A program made the position numbers and the translations under genes. The notes beneath the pieces are model-generated. The model was given only the letters and a program-made list of their open reading frames with translations, did not search any database and had not been told where the DNA came from. A stretch of 29,177 nt of DNA from CAILUF01 sp964505265 (GTDB taxonomy: Bacteria > Pseudomonadota > Alphaproteobacteria > Rickettsiales > UBA1997): assembly GCA_964505265.1 (NCBI GenBank), contig CAZDGN010000020.1, positions 1 to 29,177 of the forward strand, read 5' to 3'. Below are positions 1 through 7,440 of this stretch, one piece after another; position 1 is the first letter of the stretch, and each line of letters begins with the position of its first letter.

Positions 1-90
1 GGGAGGGTGATAACACCGCTAATTTTGCCAGAGGAAAATTTTACCCTCTTAAGCCAAGGGAGGGCTATGACACCTTTAATTTTAACAAAC
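1..90. repeat. GC-rich palindromic repeat, partial array cut by the window edge
   Basis: The window opens inside a repeat related to the copies at 10671-11030. It shows GGGAGGGTGATAACACCGCT, then TTTTGCCA, then AAAATTTTACCCTC, then a degenerate second hairpin ending GGGAGGGCTATGACACC. In the better copies an ACCCTCCC arm precedes GGGAGGGT; here the first left arm lies outside the window. The composition (runs of G and C) differs sharply from the surrounding AT-rich DNA. Confidence 0.6.
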
Positions 91-249
91 TTAAATCTTC
101 AATTTTTCTCCATCTCTTCTGCAGATCTGATTTTGATTTTTACATCTATTAGACAATCCCTCAAGATCTTTAATAATATCCTCTAGTGATTGATTGAATA
201 GTTAGTGAATCCACAATAAATTGATCATACCATATAAAATTCCCTTTAA
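91..249. other. Spacer with no convincing gene
   Basis: No credible gene is visible. On the minus strand two short frames without a start codon (one running about 201 to 91, roughly 35 codons, Lys/Asp/Glu rich) have a coding-like look and could be the remnant of a lost gene, but they are too short to support a call. Confidence 0.3.
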
Positions 250-1389
250 TTACCTAAATAATTTCAAATAACCTTCAAATACAAAGTTTTGATTGCGTTT
301 CTTGCCGGTAATTTCTTTCAAAATTTTTAATTTTACAAAATCGCCAATTAATCTAAGTGCGGTTGAGAGGTTAATATTAAAAAGCTTCACCACATCAGTG
401 CTATCAACTATCGGATTCGCATAAAGATATTGCAAAAATTCCCTCGCAGTGTCTTGTTTTTTGCCAAGTTTAGCAATTTTGGCTTCGGTATCATCGCGAA
501 GTTTTATGATATTTTTAAAAGTCTGAATCGAGTTTTCTGAAGTATGGCGCACCCCTTCCAAAAAGAATTTTAGCCATTGGACCAAATCATTGTTGGTTCG
601 AACTCGTGTCAAGTTGTCGTAATAAAGTGAGTGATGTTTTTCAAAAAAATCCGATAAATAAAGTGTTGGTTTTGCAAGTAAATTATTACTTACCAAATAA
701 AGCGTGATTAGCAATCGCCCAATTCTGCCATTGCCGTCAAGAAAAGAATGGATAGTTTCAAACTGGTAGTGAGCAATGCCAATTTTGATTAGATGCGGGA
801 TTGCTAGATTTTCGTTGTGCAAAAACTTTTCTAAATCAGCCATAAGATCATCAACACCAGATTCGTGGGGCGGGATAAAAATCGCATCACGCAAGCTTGC
901 CCCGCCAATCCAGTTTTGGCTTTTGCGAAATTCTCCGGGGGTTTTACGATTTCCTCGAACGCCACGCATCAAGCTTTTATGTGTTTGTTTTAGCAAACGA
1001 TTACTTAGAGGAAGCTTGTCTAGAGCCTTAATTGAGGAGTTCATTGCCTCAACATAATTATGAACCTCAAGCCAATCATCCTTTTTTTCTGCCTCAATAT
1101 ACTCTTTTTTTTGCACTGCATCATCAATGTTAGTCTGGGTTCCTTCAATCTTACTACTTTTGGTTCCTTCCTTTAAAATATGCATTTTGATAAAAAAATC
1201 GACATCAGGAATTAATTGCGAAAATGCATTAAGTTCACCAAGCTTAATATCTGCTTGACTCAATAGAAACTGAAGTTCGGCATTATCCACCATCCACTTT
1301 GTGTTTAATAAATTTGGTTCAAAACTTTTATATTGATAACGCTGAACCAGCTTACCTGATTTAAAATTAGTAATACTCATAACTTGCAT
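250..1389 (-). CDS. fic: Fic family protein (class II) with C-terminal winged helix
   Basis: Fic enzymes usually transfer AMP from ATP to a target protein hydroxyl. The active-site motif HSFLDGNGRIGR lies at residues 214-225, with His214 as the expected base and Asp218, Asn220 and Arg222 in place. An N-terminal inhibitory-helix motif of the (S/T)xxxE(G/N) type is present at Ser78-Glu82-Gly83, placing it among class II Fic proteins that carry their own inhibitor. A Fic_N-like region occupies about residues 10-100, the Fic core about 125-280, and a likely winged-helix DNA-binding domain about 310-370, a common layout for chromosomal Fic proteins. Start: Met1 lies inside an inverted repeat; Met4 (1378-1380) is an alternative. 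The gene stands alone between repeat-bearing spacers. The family call is secure; the target protein is unknown. Confidence 0.93.
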   Translation of the reverse strand: MQVMSITNFKSGKLVQRYQYKSFEPNLLNTKWMVDNAELQFLLSQADIKLGELNAFSQLIPDVDFFIKMHILKEGTKSSKIEGTQTNIDDAVQKKEYIEAEKKDDWLEVHNYVEAMNSSIKALDKLPLSNRLLKQTHKSLMRGVRGNRKTPGEFRKSQNWIGGASLRDAIFIPPHESGVDDLMADLEKFLHNENLAIPHLIKIGIAHYQFETIHSFLDGNGRIGRLLITLYLVSNNLLAKPTLYLSDFFEKHHSLYYDNLTRVRTNNDLVQWLKFFLEGVRHTSENSIQTFKNIIKLRDDTEAKIAKLGKKQDTAREFLQYLYANPIVDSTDVVKLFNINLSTALRLIGDFVKLKILKEITGKKRNQNFVFEGYLKLFR

Positions 1390-1435
1390 AAAATTGATTT
1401 AATGCAAGTTATAAATATGCTTAATTGCATTTCAA
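1381..1435 (-). promoter_or_regulatory. Probable fic promoter and operator
   Basis: A sigma70-like promoter reads on the minus strand: TTGAAA (1430-1435), 16 bases, TATAAC (1408-1413). A perfect 9-base inverted repeat, AACTTGCAT (1381-1389) and ATGCAAGTT (1402-1410), overlaps the -10 box and the first start codon. Related half-sites (TGCTTAAT-GCA near 1418, TGCATATTAAGCA at 1467-1479) lie upstream. A repressor binding here would block transcription; the winged helix of the Fic protein is a candidate. This is inferred from sequence layout only. Confidence 0.5.
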
Positions 1436-1494
1436 GTGGTTTTCTGCAATTAAAATAAAATTTACTTGCATATTAAGCAAAATACGGAAATTTT

Positions 1495-1573
1495 AGCCTC
1501 CCACACGAGGGGCTACCCTAAATTAATTTTAGTTTTAACAAAAAATAATTTAGGGGTGTAGGCATGAAGCACA
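1495..1573. repeat. GC-containing hairpin, possibly a diverged repeat copy
   Basis: The stretch holds CCTCCCACACGAGGGG followed by an imperfect stem pairing CTACCCTAAATTA (1513-1525) with TAATTTAGGGGTGTAG (1546-1561) across an AT-rich loop. The CCTCCC...ACGAG...AGGG pattern resembles the degenerate third copy near 11003-11031. It lies downstream of the yajG-like gene and upstream of fic, so it could also act as an RNA 3' structure. Confidence 0.4.
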
Positions 1574-1601
1574 AGACTAATTATATCTAAATGATTGAAG
1601 A

Positions 1602-2162
1602 TTATTTAGATAAGGCTTCGATAAATTTTTCGTCAGCAAGCACATTATTTAAGACTCTTGAAATTACAGAATTTATAAACTCTTCATTGTTTCTAGCAAA
1701 TGGGGCGTACAAAGAAGTTTTTTCTTCTTTTTTGCTGAACATTTCATTAAATTTAAGGCTGTTATTTTTGTCCACAACCATTACATTAATTGCAAATGAG
1801 CAATTATATCCAATCGAAAATAAATTCCTTTTAGTGCCATATTCTAGATTGGATATTTTGATTTCGATTTTGGAATCATTACCTTTTCTAAAACCACTCT
1901 TAATTAAAGAATTATTAAATTTATCTTCAACAATCGTCGCGAGATTTCTGCTTACATAAATTTCACCACCGAAAACTTCCCATCTGCTACCGATTGCACC
2001 CTTATTTTCTCTTTTATCAGCTACATTTAACGAATAGGATTTAGAAGTATGGTTAGTGCTTAATTGATTTAAAACTGGATTAATTTTTACATCTTGTGAA
2101 AACATATGATGGCATGAAGGCAAAAGGATTGCTAAAGCAATTACTGATAATATTTTTTTCAT
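1602..2162 (-). CDS. YajG-family outer membrane lipoprotein (putative)
   Basis: The protein begins with a short basic and hydrophobic signal peptide and a lipobox LPSC (residues 14-17), so Cys17 should be lipidated and the protein anchored in a membrane facing the periplasm. The mature part follows the layout of Escherichia coli YajG: an early INPVLNQL strand, a SLNVADKRENKGAIG segment like the GADQRTD region, then VSRNLATIVEDKFNNSLIKSGF matching the 'SRDL..LLQEVLEKQM..RGY' helix, and a C-terminal helix with repeated NSVISRVLNNVLAD. Length (186) fits the family. The family's role is unclear. The gene is isolated, with tRNA-Asn about 60 bases upstream on the same strand. The match was made from memory of the fold pattern, so it is moderate; the lipoprotein call is strong. 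Confidence 0.72.
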   Translation of the reverse strand: MKKILSVIALAILLPSCHHMFSQDVKINPVLNQLSTNHTSKSYSLNVADKRENKGAIGSRWEVFGGEIYVSRNLATIVEDKFNNSLIKSGFRKGNDSKIEIKISNLEYGTKRNLFSIGYNCSFAINVMVVDKNNSLKFNEMFSKKEEKTSLYAPFARNNEEFINSVISRVLNNVLADEKFIEALSK

Positions 2163-2225
2163 ATTGATATAAATTGTTTGATAATAAATTTGGAAGTTAA
2201 GATTTTGACAAGATAGATATTTTTG

Positions 2226-2300
2226 TGGCTCCTTGGGAGGGGATCGAACCCCCGACCAATTGGTTAACAGCCAACTGCTCTACCGCTGAGCTACCAAGGA
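2226..2300 (-). tRNA. tRNA-Asn(GTT)
   Basis: The minus strand folds as a full cloverleaf. Acceptor arms TCCTTGG and CCAAGGA pair perfectly, with discriminator G and an encoded CCA (2226-2228). The D arm reads GCTCAGCGGTAGAGC, the anticodon loop is CTGTTAA with anticodon GTT (2266-2268), and the T arm carries GGTTCGATCC. The G34 anticodon (GUU) is one of the four tRNAs modified with queuosine, which links it to queC at 6734. Confidence 0.97.
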
Positions 2301-2592
2301 ATAACAATTATTTTAATAATTTTAAAAACTAAAATCAAGCATCATTTAAAATTTATTTTTTCAATACCAAAAATATATTTGCGAGTCTTGTTTTATATAA
2401 ACAAAGACAATAATTTTAAAAAATTTTTCACATAAATAAAATTTATTAACAATAAAATTATCGATGAAATTAAAAACAATTTTTCACTCGTAAAAATATA
2501 AAATTTGTTAGGGATAAGAAGGGTGGGTTTGGGTTTTTTGCGGTGTATAGCATTTTAAAAAAATTGGTTATTTTTAAAATGCTATTTAAAAA
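2301..2592. other. AT-rich spacer with one hairpin
   Basis: No gene is seen. A strong stem pairs TAGCATTTTAAAAA (2548-2561) with TTTTTAAAATGCTA (2571-2584), just downstream of the peroxiredoxin gene. On the minus strand it is not followed by a run of T, so it is at best an imperfect terminator or an mRNA 3'-end stabiliser. The rest is low-complexity A/T. Confidence 0.5.
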
Positions 2593-3195
2593 TTATAGGG
2601 CGTCGGCATGATGCTCAAGATATTCGGCAACTCCTTTTGAGCTTGCTTTCATACCTTTCTTACCTTTACTCCAATTGGCTGGGCAAACCTCGCCATTTTC
2701 TTGGAAGAATTTCAAAGCATCAATCATACGAAGTGTTTCGTCAACATTTCTACCAAGTGGTAAATCATTAACTAATTGGTGTCTAACCACGCCTTGTTGG
2801 TCGATTAAGAAGGTGCCACGAAGAGCAACGGCTTCACCAGTAAGAACATCGTAGTCTCTAGCGATTTGTTTGGTTAAATCTGAAACTAACGGATATTGAA
2901 TATTGCCAATTCCACCATTTTTAACTTCGGTATTTTTCCATGCAAGGTGAGTATATTTTGAGTCAACGGAAACGCCGATTAATTCTGCACCACGCTCTTT
3001 AAATTCTTTAACTCTATTGGCAAAAGCAATAATTTCTGATGGACAAACAAAGGTAAAATCAAGTGGGTAAAAAAACAAAATTCCAATTCTGCCTTTAATA
3101 TAGCTATGAAGATTGAAATTATCATCAATTTCATTATTAGGCATTACAGCCGCTGCTGTAAAGTCTGGAGCAATTTTTCCGACGAGTACTGACAT
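2593..3195 (-). CDS. Typical 2-Cys peroxiredoxin (AhpC/Prx1 type)
   Basis: It reduces hydrogen peroxide and alkyl hydroperoxides in the cytoplasm. The peroxidatic Cys51 sits in FTFVCPSE (residues 47-54), preceded by FFYPLDFTF, and the resolving Cys171 in GEVCPANW, so it is a typical 2-Cys enzyme forming head-to-tail dimers. Arg126 in LRGTFLID is the conserved arginine of the family. A GGIG segment (94-97) and a C-terminal YL (192-193) resemble the GGLG/YF pair that makes eukaryotic-like Prx1 enzymes prone to overoxidation. No ahpF or other reductant gene is adjacent. The 200-residue length fits. It diverges from nrdB across a 285-base shared spacer. No Shine-Dalgarno is visible before the ATG. 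Confidence 0.95.
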   Translation of the reverse strand: MSVLVGKIAPDFTAAAVMPNNEIDDNFNLHSYIKGRIGILFFYPLDFTFVCPSEIIAFANRVKEFKERGAELIGVSVDSKYTHLAWKNTEVKNGGIGNIQYPLVSDLTKQIARDYDVLTGEAVALRGTFLIDQQGVVRHQLVNDLPLGRNVDETLRMIDALKFFQENGEVCPANWSKGKKGMKASSKGVAEYLEHHADAL

Positions 3196-3393
3196 AATTT
3201 TATAATTAAGGTTGATAAGAAAAATGCAAAAAAGCTTGGAAGAATTTTTGCGATATTAATATTGGTTAATTCAAATTTATAAATTTAAAAATTTGTAAAA
3301 AATGAAATAATTTTCTTAAGTAAAATTATATGTCATTTTGAAAATAAATCAATGCTTCTTTTAAAAAAAATTTTGCATATTAAAAAATATTAT

Positions 3394-3441
3394 TCACAAT
3401 ATAATGTGATAATTTATCAAAAATTATACAATATATTGTTT
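3394..3441 (+). promoter_or_regulatory. Pair of NrdR-box-like operators upstream of nrdB
   Basis: Two 16-base palindrome-like sites lie before nrdB: TCACAATATAATGTGA (3394-3409) and ATACAATATATTGTTT (3426-3441, core ACAATATATTGT perfect). Their centres are 32 bases apart. The known NrdR box is close to ACACAATATATTGTGT and usually occurs in pairs about three helical turns apart upstream of ribonucleotide reductase genes. Match of sequence, spacing and gene context makes NrdR repression likely. Confidence 0.7.
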
Positions 3442-3480
3442 TATTCGTTAAATTTCTTTTAAACCTAAAATATAAAAAAT

Positions 3481-4476
3481 ATGTCACTCATCGACTCAAA
3501 ACCAGTTTATAAGCCATTCAACTATCCATGGGCATATGATGCTTGGCTCAAGCAACAGCAAATTCATTGGCTTCCAGAGGAAGTGCCTTTGGCTGATGAT
3601 GTTCGTGATTGGAAGCATAATTTAACTGCAAGTGAAAAAAATTTACTTACACAAATTTTCCGCTTTTTTACTCAAGCCGATATTGAAGTTAATAATTGCT
3701 ATATGAAGCATTATTCTCAAGTATTCAAGCCAACTGAGGTACAAATGATGCTCTCGGCCTTTTCGAATATGGAAACGGTTCACATTGCTGCTTACTCGCA
3801 TTTGCTCGACACTATCGGCATGCCTGAAACTGAATATCAGGCTTTCATGAAATATAAAGAAATGAAAGACAAATATGATTATATGCACAAATTCGGCACT
3901 AAAAGTAAGAAAGATATCGCCATCACTTTGGCGGCTTTTGGCGGCTTTACCGAAGGCTTACAACTATTTGCTTCATTTGCGATTCTTTTAAATTTCCAAC
4001 GCTTCGGCAAAATGAAAGGAATGGGACAAATTGTGGCTTGGTCAGTGCGCGATGAATCTCTTCATACCGCTTCCATCATTAAATTATTTAGAACCTTCGT
4101 GCAAGAAAATCCTGAAGTTTGGGACGAAGAATTAAAGGGTCATCTTTATGAAGCTTGTGCAACAATTGTGCATTTTGAAGATGCCTTTATTGATTTGGCT
4201 TTTGAAATGGGCAATGTCGAGGGTTTAACTTCGAGAGAAGTAAAAAGATATATTCGCTATATCGCCGATCGTCGCCTAAATCAGCTTGGTTTGAAAGATA
4301 TTTATATGATCGATATCAATCCACTTCCTTGGCTTGATGAAATTTTAAACGGAGTTGAACATACCAACTTCTTTGAAAATCGTGTAACTGAATATAGTAA
4401 AGCTTCAACCACAGGAACATGGGAAGATGTGTTTTTAGAGATTGATAAAAATCGTGAAAAAATGCTAGAAATTTAA
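3481..4476 (+). CDS. nrdB: Ribonucleoside-diphosphate reductase class I, beta subunit
   Basis: NrdB houses the diiron-tyrosyl radical that NrdA uses to make deoxynucleotides. The metal-site motifs appear in order: an acidic residue in FTQADIEV (Asp67 or Glu69), Glu98 and His101 in NMETVH, Glu158 in GGFTEG, then Glu192 and His195 in RDESLH. The radical tyrosine is retained as Tyr105 in ExxHxxxY spacing, unlike the Phe form of Chlamydia. Length 331 is normal. The start ATG is preceded by an A/T leader without a Shine-Dalgarno but with two NrdR-like sites. NrdA is not in the window, so the two subunits are unlinked or nrdA lies well away. A weak inverted repeat TAATTTAAA/TTTAAATTA follows the stop. 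Confidence 0.96.
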   Translation: MSLIDSKPVYKPFNYPWAYDAWLKQQQIHWLPEEVPLADDVRDWKHNLTASEKNLLTQIFRFFTQADIEVNNCYMKHYSQVFKPTEVQMMLSAFSNMETVHIAAYSHLLDTIGMPETEYQAFMKYKEMKDKYDYMHKFGTKSKKDIAITLAAFGGFTEGLQLFASFAILLNFQRFGKMKGMGQIVAWSVRDESLHTASIIKLFRTFVQENPEVWDEELKGHLYEACATIVHFEDAFIDLAFEMGNVEGLTSREVKRYIRYIADRRLNQLGLKDIYMIDINPLPWLDEILNGVEHTNFFENRVTEYSKASTTGTWEDVFLEIDKNREKMLEI

Positions 4477-4527
4477 TTGTATTAAACCATAATTTAAATA
4501 AGATATTTTAAATTATTTCCAAATATA

Positions 4528-5343
4528 ATGAGTTTTTTATTGGCAAAATCTATGCATCGCAAAATTAGTTTTTACAAATTAATTTTGATTCTATGTTTTT
4601 TTTATAATTTCGCTATAACCAAAGCCAATGCGGTTCCAAGTCGAAATTTAACAGTTTTTGCCGAACCGCAAATGGCGAGTGTTATTACTAAAATTGCTCG
4701 TAGTTTTTCACAAAAAAATAATGCGATAATTTCGGTAAATTTTAGTTCCGCCTATGATTTAATCAATGATATCGACCAAGGCGAGCCCGCCAATGTTTTT
4801 ATTTCCGCCCATCCGCAAATCATTGAAAATCTTCGCCAAAAAGGTTTAGTCGATGTCTATAATATCGCTTATATTGCCACCGATAAATTAGTTTTATGCA
4901 CATCAAAAAATAACAATAATTTTCCGCTTGAATTGTTGAAAAAAAATATTTCTTTCGAGGAGTCCTTAAAAATTTTAGACAGTTATAAATTAGGGGTAAT
5001 TCTTGATCATGATGGAGTTTCCGCTGGAAATTATGGCAGAAAAATTATTCAAAATTTATCGCTAACTAATTTAAAAATCTTTAACAAATTACCAGAAGAT
5101 AAATCATCGCTAATTAGAGATATTGAAATGAACAAGGAAGCCTATGGCATCTTGTTCCAAAGCAACTTAACCAAAAATACAAATTTAAGAAAATTATCAA
5201 TTCAAAATGATAAAAATATTTTCTACCAAGCCTTTGTAATTGCTGGTGAAAATATGGATATTGCCCGCGAATTTTTGAATTATTTAAAAAGCAAAGATGT
5301 AAAAAATATTCTTAGCGATAATGGCTACATAATCGACTTATAA
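4528..5343 (+). CDS. Periplasmic ModA-like substrate-binding protein, orphan
   Basis: This looks like a type 2 periplasmic binding protein of the ModA (molybdate) superfamily. A signal peptide spans about residues 10-35 (hydrophobic LILILCFFYNFAI, cleavage near KANA). Met9 (4552) is an alternative start that would give a tidier signal peptide. ModA landmarks follow: LTVFAEPQM (41-49), VNFSSAYDL (70-78), GEPANVFISAHP (85-96), a GVSAGNYG segment (163-170) and EAYGILFQS (204-212). The usual AAAS loop that supplies a ligand serine in classical ModA is replaced by AEPQM, so the ligand may not be molybdate. No modB or modC permease genes are adjacent. Its last 19 bases overlap the 3' end of icd, tail to tail. 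Confidence 0.78.
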   Translation: MSFLLAKSMHRKISFYKLILILCFFYNFAITKANAVPSRNLTVFAEPQMASVITKIARSFSQKNNAIISVNFSSAYDLINDIDQGEPANVFISAHPQIIENLRQKGLVDVYNIAYIATDKLVLCTSKNNNNFPLELLKKNISFEESLKILDSYKLGVILDHDGVSAGNYGRKIIQNLSLTNLKIFNKLPEDKSSLIRDIEMNKEAYGILFQSNLTKNTNLRKLSIQNDKNIFYQAFVIAGENMDIAREFLNYLKSKDVKNILSDNGYIIDL

Positions 5344-6551
5344 AGTAAATTTGCCACTTCATCAATAAATTCATTAGTGTAAAGATAATCTTTGCCATGC
5401 TCAACTTTTGAACCGTGAATACAAATCGCTAAATCCTTGGTCATTTTTCCATTCTCAACCGCTATTACGCATGATTTTTCTAGCTTTTTAGCAAAATCAA
5501 TTAGCTCTGAATTGCCATCAAGTTTGCCACGAAATTCAAGACCACGAGACCATGCAAAAATTGAGGCAATTGGGTTTGACGAAGTCGGATTGCCTTTTTG
5601 ATGCTCGCGATAATGACGAGTTACGGTGCCGTGTGCCGCTTCGCTTTCCAAGATTTTGCCACAAGGAGTAATTAAAACTGAAGTCATTAGACCTAGTGAG
5701 CCAAAGCCTTGGGCGACAGAATCTGATTGCACATCACCATCGTAATTTTTACAAGCCCAAACAAAACTTCCCGATGATTTTAAGGCGAAAGCAACCATAT
5801 CATCAATTAAACGATGCTCGTATGAAATGTTATTGGCTAAAAATTTTTCCTTAAATTCGGCATCATAAATTTCGGCAAAAATATCTTTAAATCTACCATC
5901 ATATTTTTTTAGAATAGTGTTTTTGGTTGATAAAAATAACGGCCATTTTTTTTGCAATGCAATATTGAAGCAAGATCGAGCAAAGCCACGAATTGATTCA
6001 TCAACATTAAACATAGCTAAAGCAATTCCTGTAGATTTATAATTATGTACCTCATGTTCAATAATTTTGCCATCAATGCCTTCAAATTTAATTGATAATT
6101 TGCCAGCGCTTGGCACTATAAAATCCGTGGCTTTATATTGATCGCCAAAGGCATGACGACCAACGATAATTGGAGTTTGCCAATTCGAAACCAAACGCGG
6201 AACATTATTGCAAACGATTGGTTCACGAAAAACCGTGCCATCGAGAATATTACGAATAGTACCATTAGGAGATTTCCAAATTTGTTTTAAGTTAAATTCT
6301 TTTTTGCGATTTTCATCGGGTGTAATAGTTGCACATTTAATGCCAACCCCAATTTCTTTGATGGCATTGCCAGCATCAATAGTGATTTGGTCAGCAGTTT
6401 TATCGCGAATTTCAAGAGCTAAATCGTAATATTTTAAATTTAAATCAACGCAAGGTAAGATTAGTTTTTCTTTAATTTGATGCCAAATAATTCTGGCCAT
6501 TTCATCGCCATCAATTTCAACAATTGGATTTTTTACGGAGATTTTTTTCAT
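5325..6551 (-). CDS. icd: NADP-dependent isocitrate dehydrogenase, IDH1/eukaryote-like type
   Basis: It oxidises isocitrate to 2-oxoglutarate in the TCA cycle with NADP. The 408-residue protein aligns in pattern with homodimeric subfamily II enzymes: EIDGDEMARIIW (12-23), CATITPDE (73-80), KSPNGTIRN (93-101) and GRHAFGDQYKATDF (131-144). Ser94, Arg100, Arg109, Arg132 and Tyr139 fall at the same numbers as the isocitrate-binding residues of human IDH1. The nucleotide-site motif EAAHGTVTRHYR is present in the C-terminal third. The gene follows tRNA-Val by 25 bases on the same strand, so both may share a transcript. The 3' end overlaps the ModA-like gene by 19 bases. No in-window neighbour belongs to the TCA cycle. 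Confidence 0.96.
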   Translation of the reverse strand: MKKISVKNPIVEIDGDEMARIIWHQIKEKLILPCVDLNLKYYDLALEIRDKTADQITIDAGNAIKEIGVGIKCATITPDENRKKEFNLKQIWKSPNGTIRNILDGTVFREPIVCNNVPRLVSNWQTPIIVGRHAFGDQYKATDFIVPSAGKLSIKFEGIDGKIIEHEVHNYKSTGIALAMFNVDESIRGFARSCFNIALQKKWPLFLSTKNTILKKYDGRFKDIFAEIYDAEFKEKFLANNISYEHRLIDDMVAFALKSSGSFVWACKNYDGDVQSDSVAQGFGSLGLMTSVLITPCGKILESEAAHGTVTRHYREHQKGNPTSSNPIASIFAWSRGLEFRGKLDGNSELIDFAKKLEKSCVIAVENGKMTKDLAICIHGSKVEHGKDYLYTNEFIDEVANLLYKSIM

Positions 6552-6576
6552 AGGCTTTTTTGCTAATTACAAGGGT

Positions 6577-6653
6577 TGGTGGGTGGTAGAAGACTCGAAC
6601 TTCCGACCTCTACGATGTCAACGTAGCACTCTAACCAACTGAGCTAACCACCC
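6577..6653 (-). tRNA. tRNA-Val(GAC)
   Basis: The minus strand gives acceptor arms GGGTGGT and ACCACCC, discriminator A and an encoded CCA (6577-6579). The D arm is GCTCAGTTGGTTAGAGT, the anticodon stem CTACG/CGTAG closes the loop TTGACAT with anticodon GAC (6617-6619), and the T arm carries AGTTCGAGTCT. It lies 25 bases upstream of icd, and could be processed from a joint transcript. Confidence 0.97.
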
Positions 6654-6733
6654 AAAAAAGATATAAATAAATATAAAAATGTTTTAACATCTTAAAATAA
6701 ATAATTAAAATTAAAATAACAAATTTTAAATTT

Positions 6734-7438
6734 ATGAAGAAATCAGCAATAATTTTACTAAGTGGCGGTTTAGACTCCGCCACAACCTGTGCTATCGCCA
6801 AAAATCAAGGTTTTGATCTTTACGGTCTAAGCTTTTTTTATGGACAACGCCACAAAATTGAACTTGAATCTGCCAAAAAAATTGCCAATTTTTTTGCCTT
6901 AAAACAATATCAAATAGCCAATATTGATTTAAGAATATTTGGAGGTTCCGCTCTGACTGCTGATCTTGAGGTGCCAAAAAATAATTTTGATGTAGATGTT
7001 CAAAAAAATCTAAATCAAATTCCAATAACTTATGTTCCAGCTCGCAATACTATTTTTCTTTCATATGCATTGGCATTTGCAGAAACTATAAATTGTTTTG
7101 ATATTTTTATTGGTGTCAATGCCATTGATTATAGCGGTTACCCTGATTGTCGAAAAGAATTTATTGATGCCTTTGAAAATATGGCAAATTTAGCTTGCGC
7201 TTCAAGTGTAAAAAATTTGGGAAAATTTAAAATTCATACTCCAATTATCGATTTAAAAAAATTTGAAATTATTAAAATTGGCAATGAACTTGGAGTTGAT
7301 TATTCGATTACCCATTCTTGCTATGACCCAATAGAAATTGCGGATAAAAGCTATTCTTGTGGCAAATGCGACTCTTGCATTATTAGGCTTGATGGCTTTA
7401 AAAAGGCCGGTTTAAACGACAAAATTTTATATCAATAA
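6734..7438 (+). CDS. queC: 7-cyano-7-deazaguanine synthase
   Basis: QueC converts 7-carboxy-7-deazaguanine to preQ0 using ATP and ammonia, a step in making queuosine for tRNAs with a GUN anticodon. The PP-loop SGGLDSAT (10-17) binds ATP. Four cysteines near the end (Cys196, Cys209, Cys212, Cys215, in CYDP...SCGKCDSC) make the family's zinc site. YVPARNTIFLSYALAFAE and GVNAIDYSGYPDCR are family signatures. No other que genes lie next to it. It is the first gene of a run with rdgB (2-base gap) and dnaJ. I see no preQ1 riboswitch in the 80-base AT-rich upstream spacer and no Shine-Dalgarno. Confidence 0.96.
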   Translation: MKKSAIILLSGGLDSATTCAIAKNQGFDLYGLSFFYGQRHKIELESAKKIANFFALKQYQIANIDLRIFGGSALTADLEVPKNNFDVDVQKNLNQIPITYVPARNTIFLSYALAFAETINCFDIFIGVNAIDYSGYPDCRKEFIDAFENMANLACASSVKNLGKFKIHTPIIDLKKFEIIKIGNELGVDYSITHSCYDPIEIADKSYSCGKCDSCIIRLDGFKKAGLNDKILYQ

Positions 7439-7440
7439 AA

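Noticed and set aside
776..1057. Plus-strand open frame opposite fic
   Set aside because: It is antisense to a well-supported Fic coding region and carries no recognisable motif.
2548..2584. Intrinsic terminator of the peroxiredoxin gene
   Set aside because: The stem is strong but no T run follows on the minus strand, so it was kept only as a hairpin.
6654..6733. Possible preQ1 riboswitch before queC
   Set aside because: The spacer is short A/T-rich DNA without a G/C stem or the C-rich loop of preQ1 aptamers.
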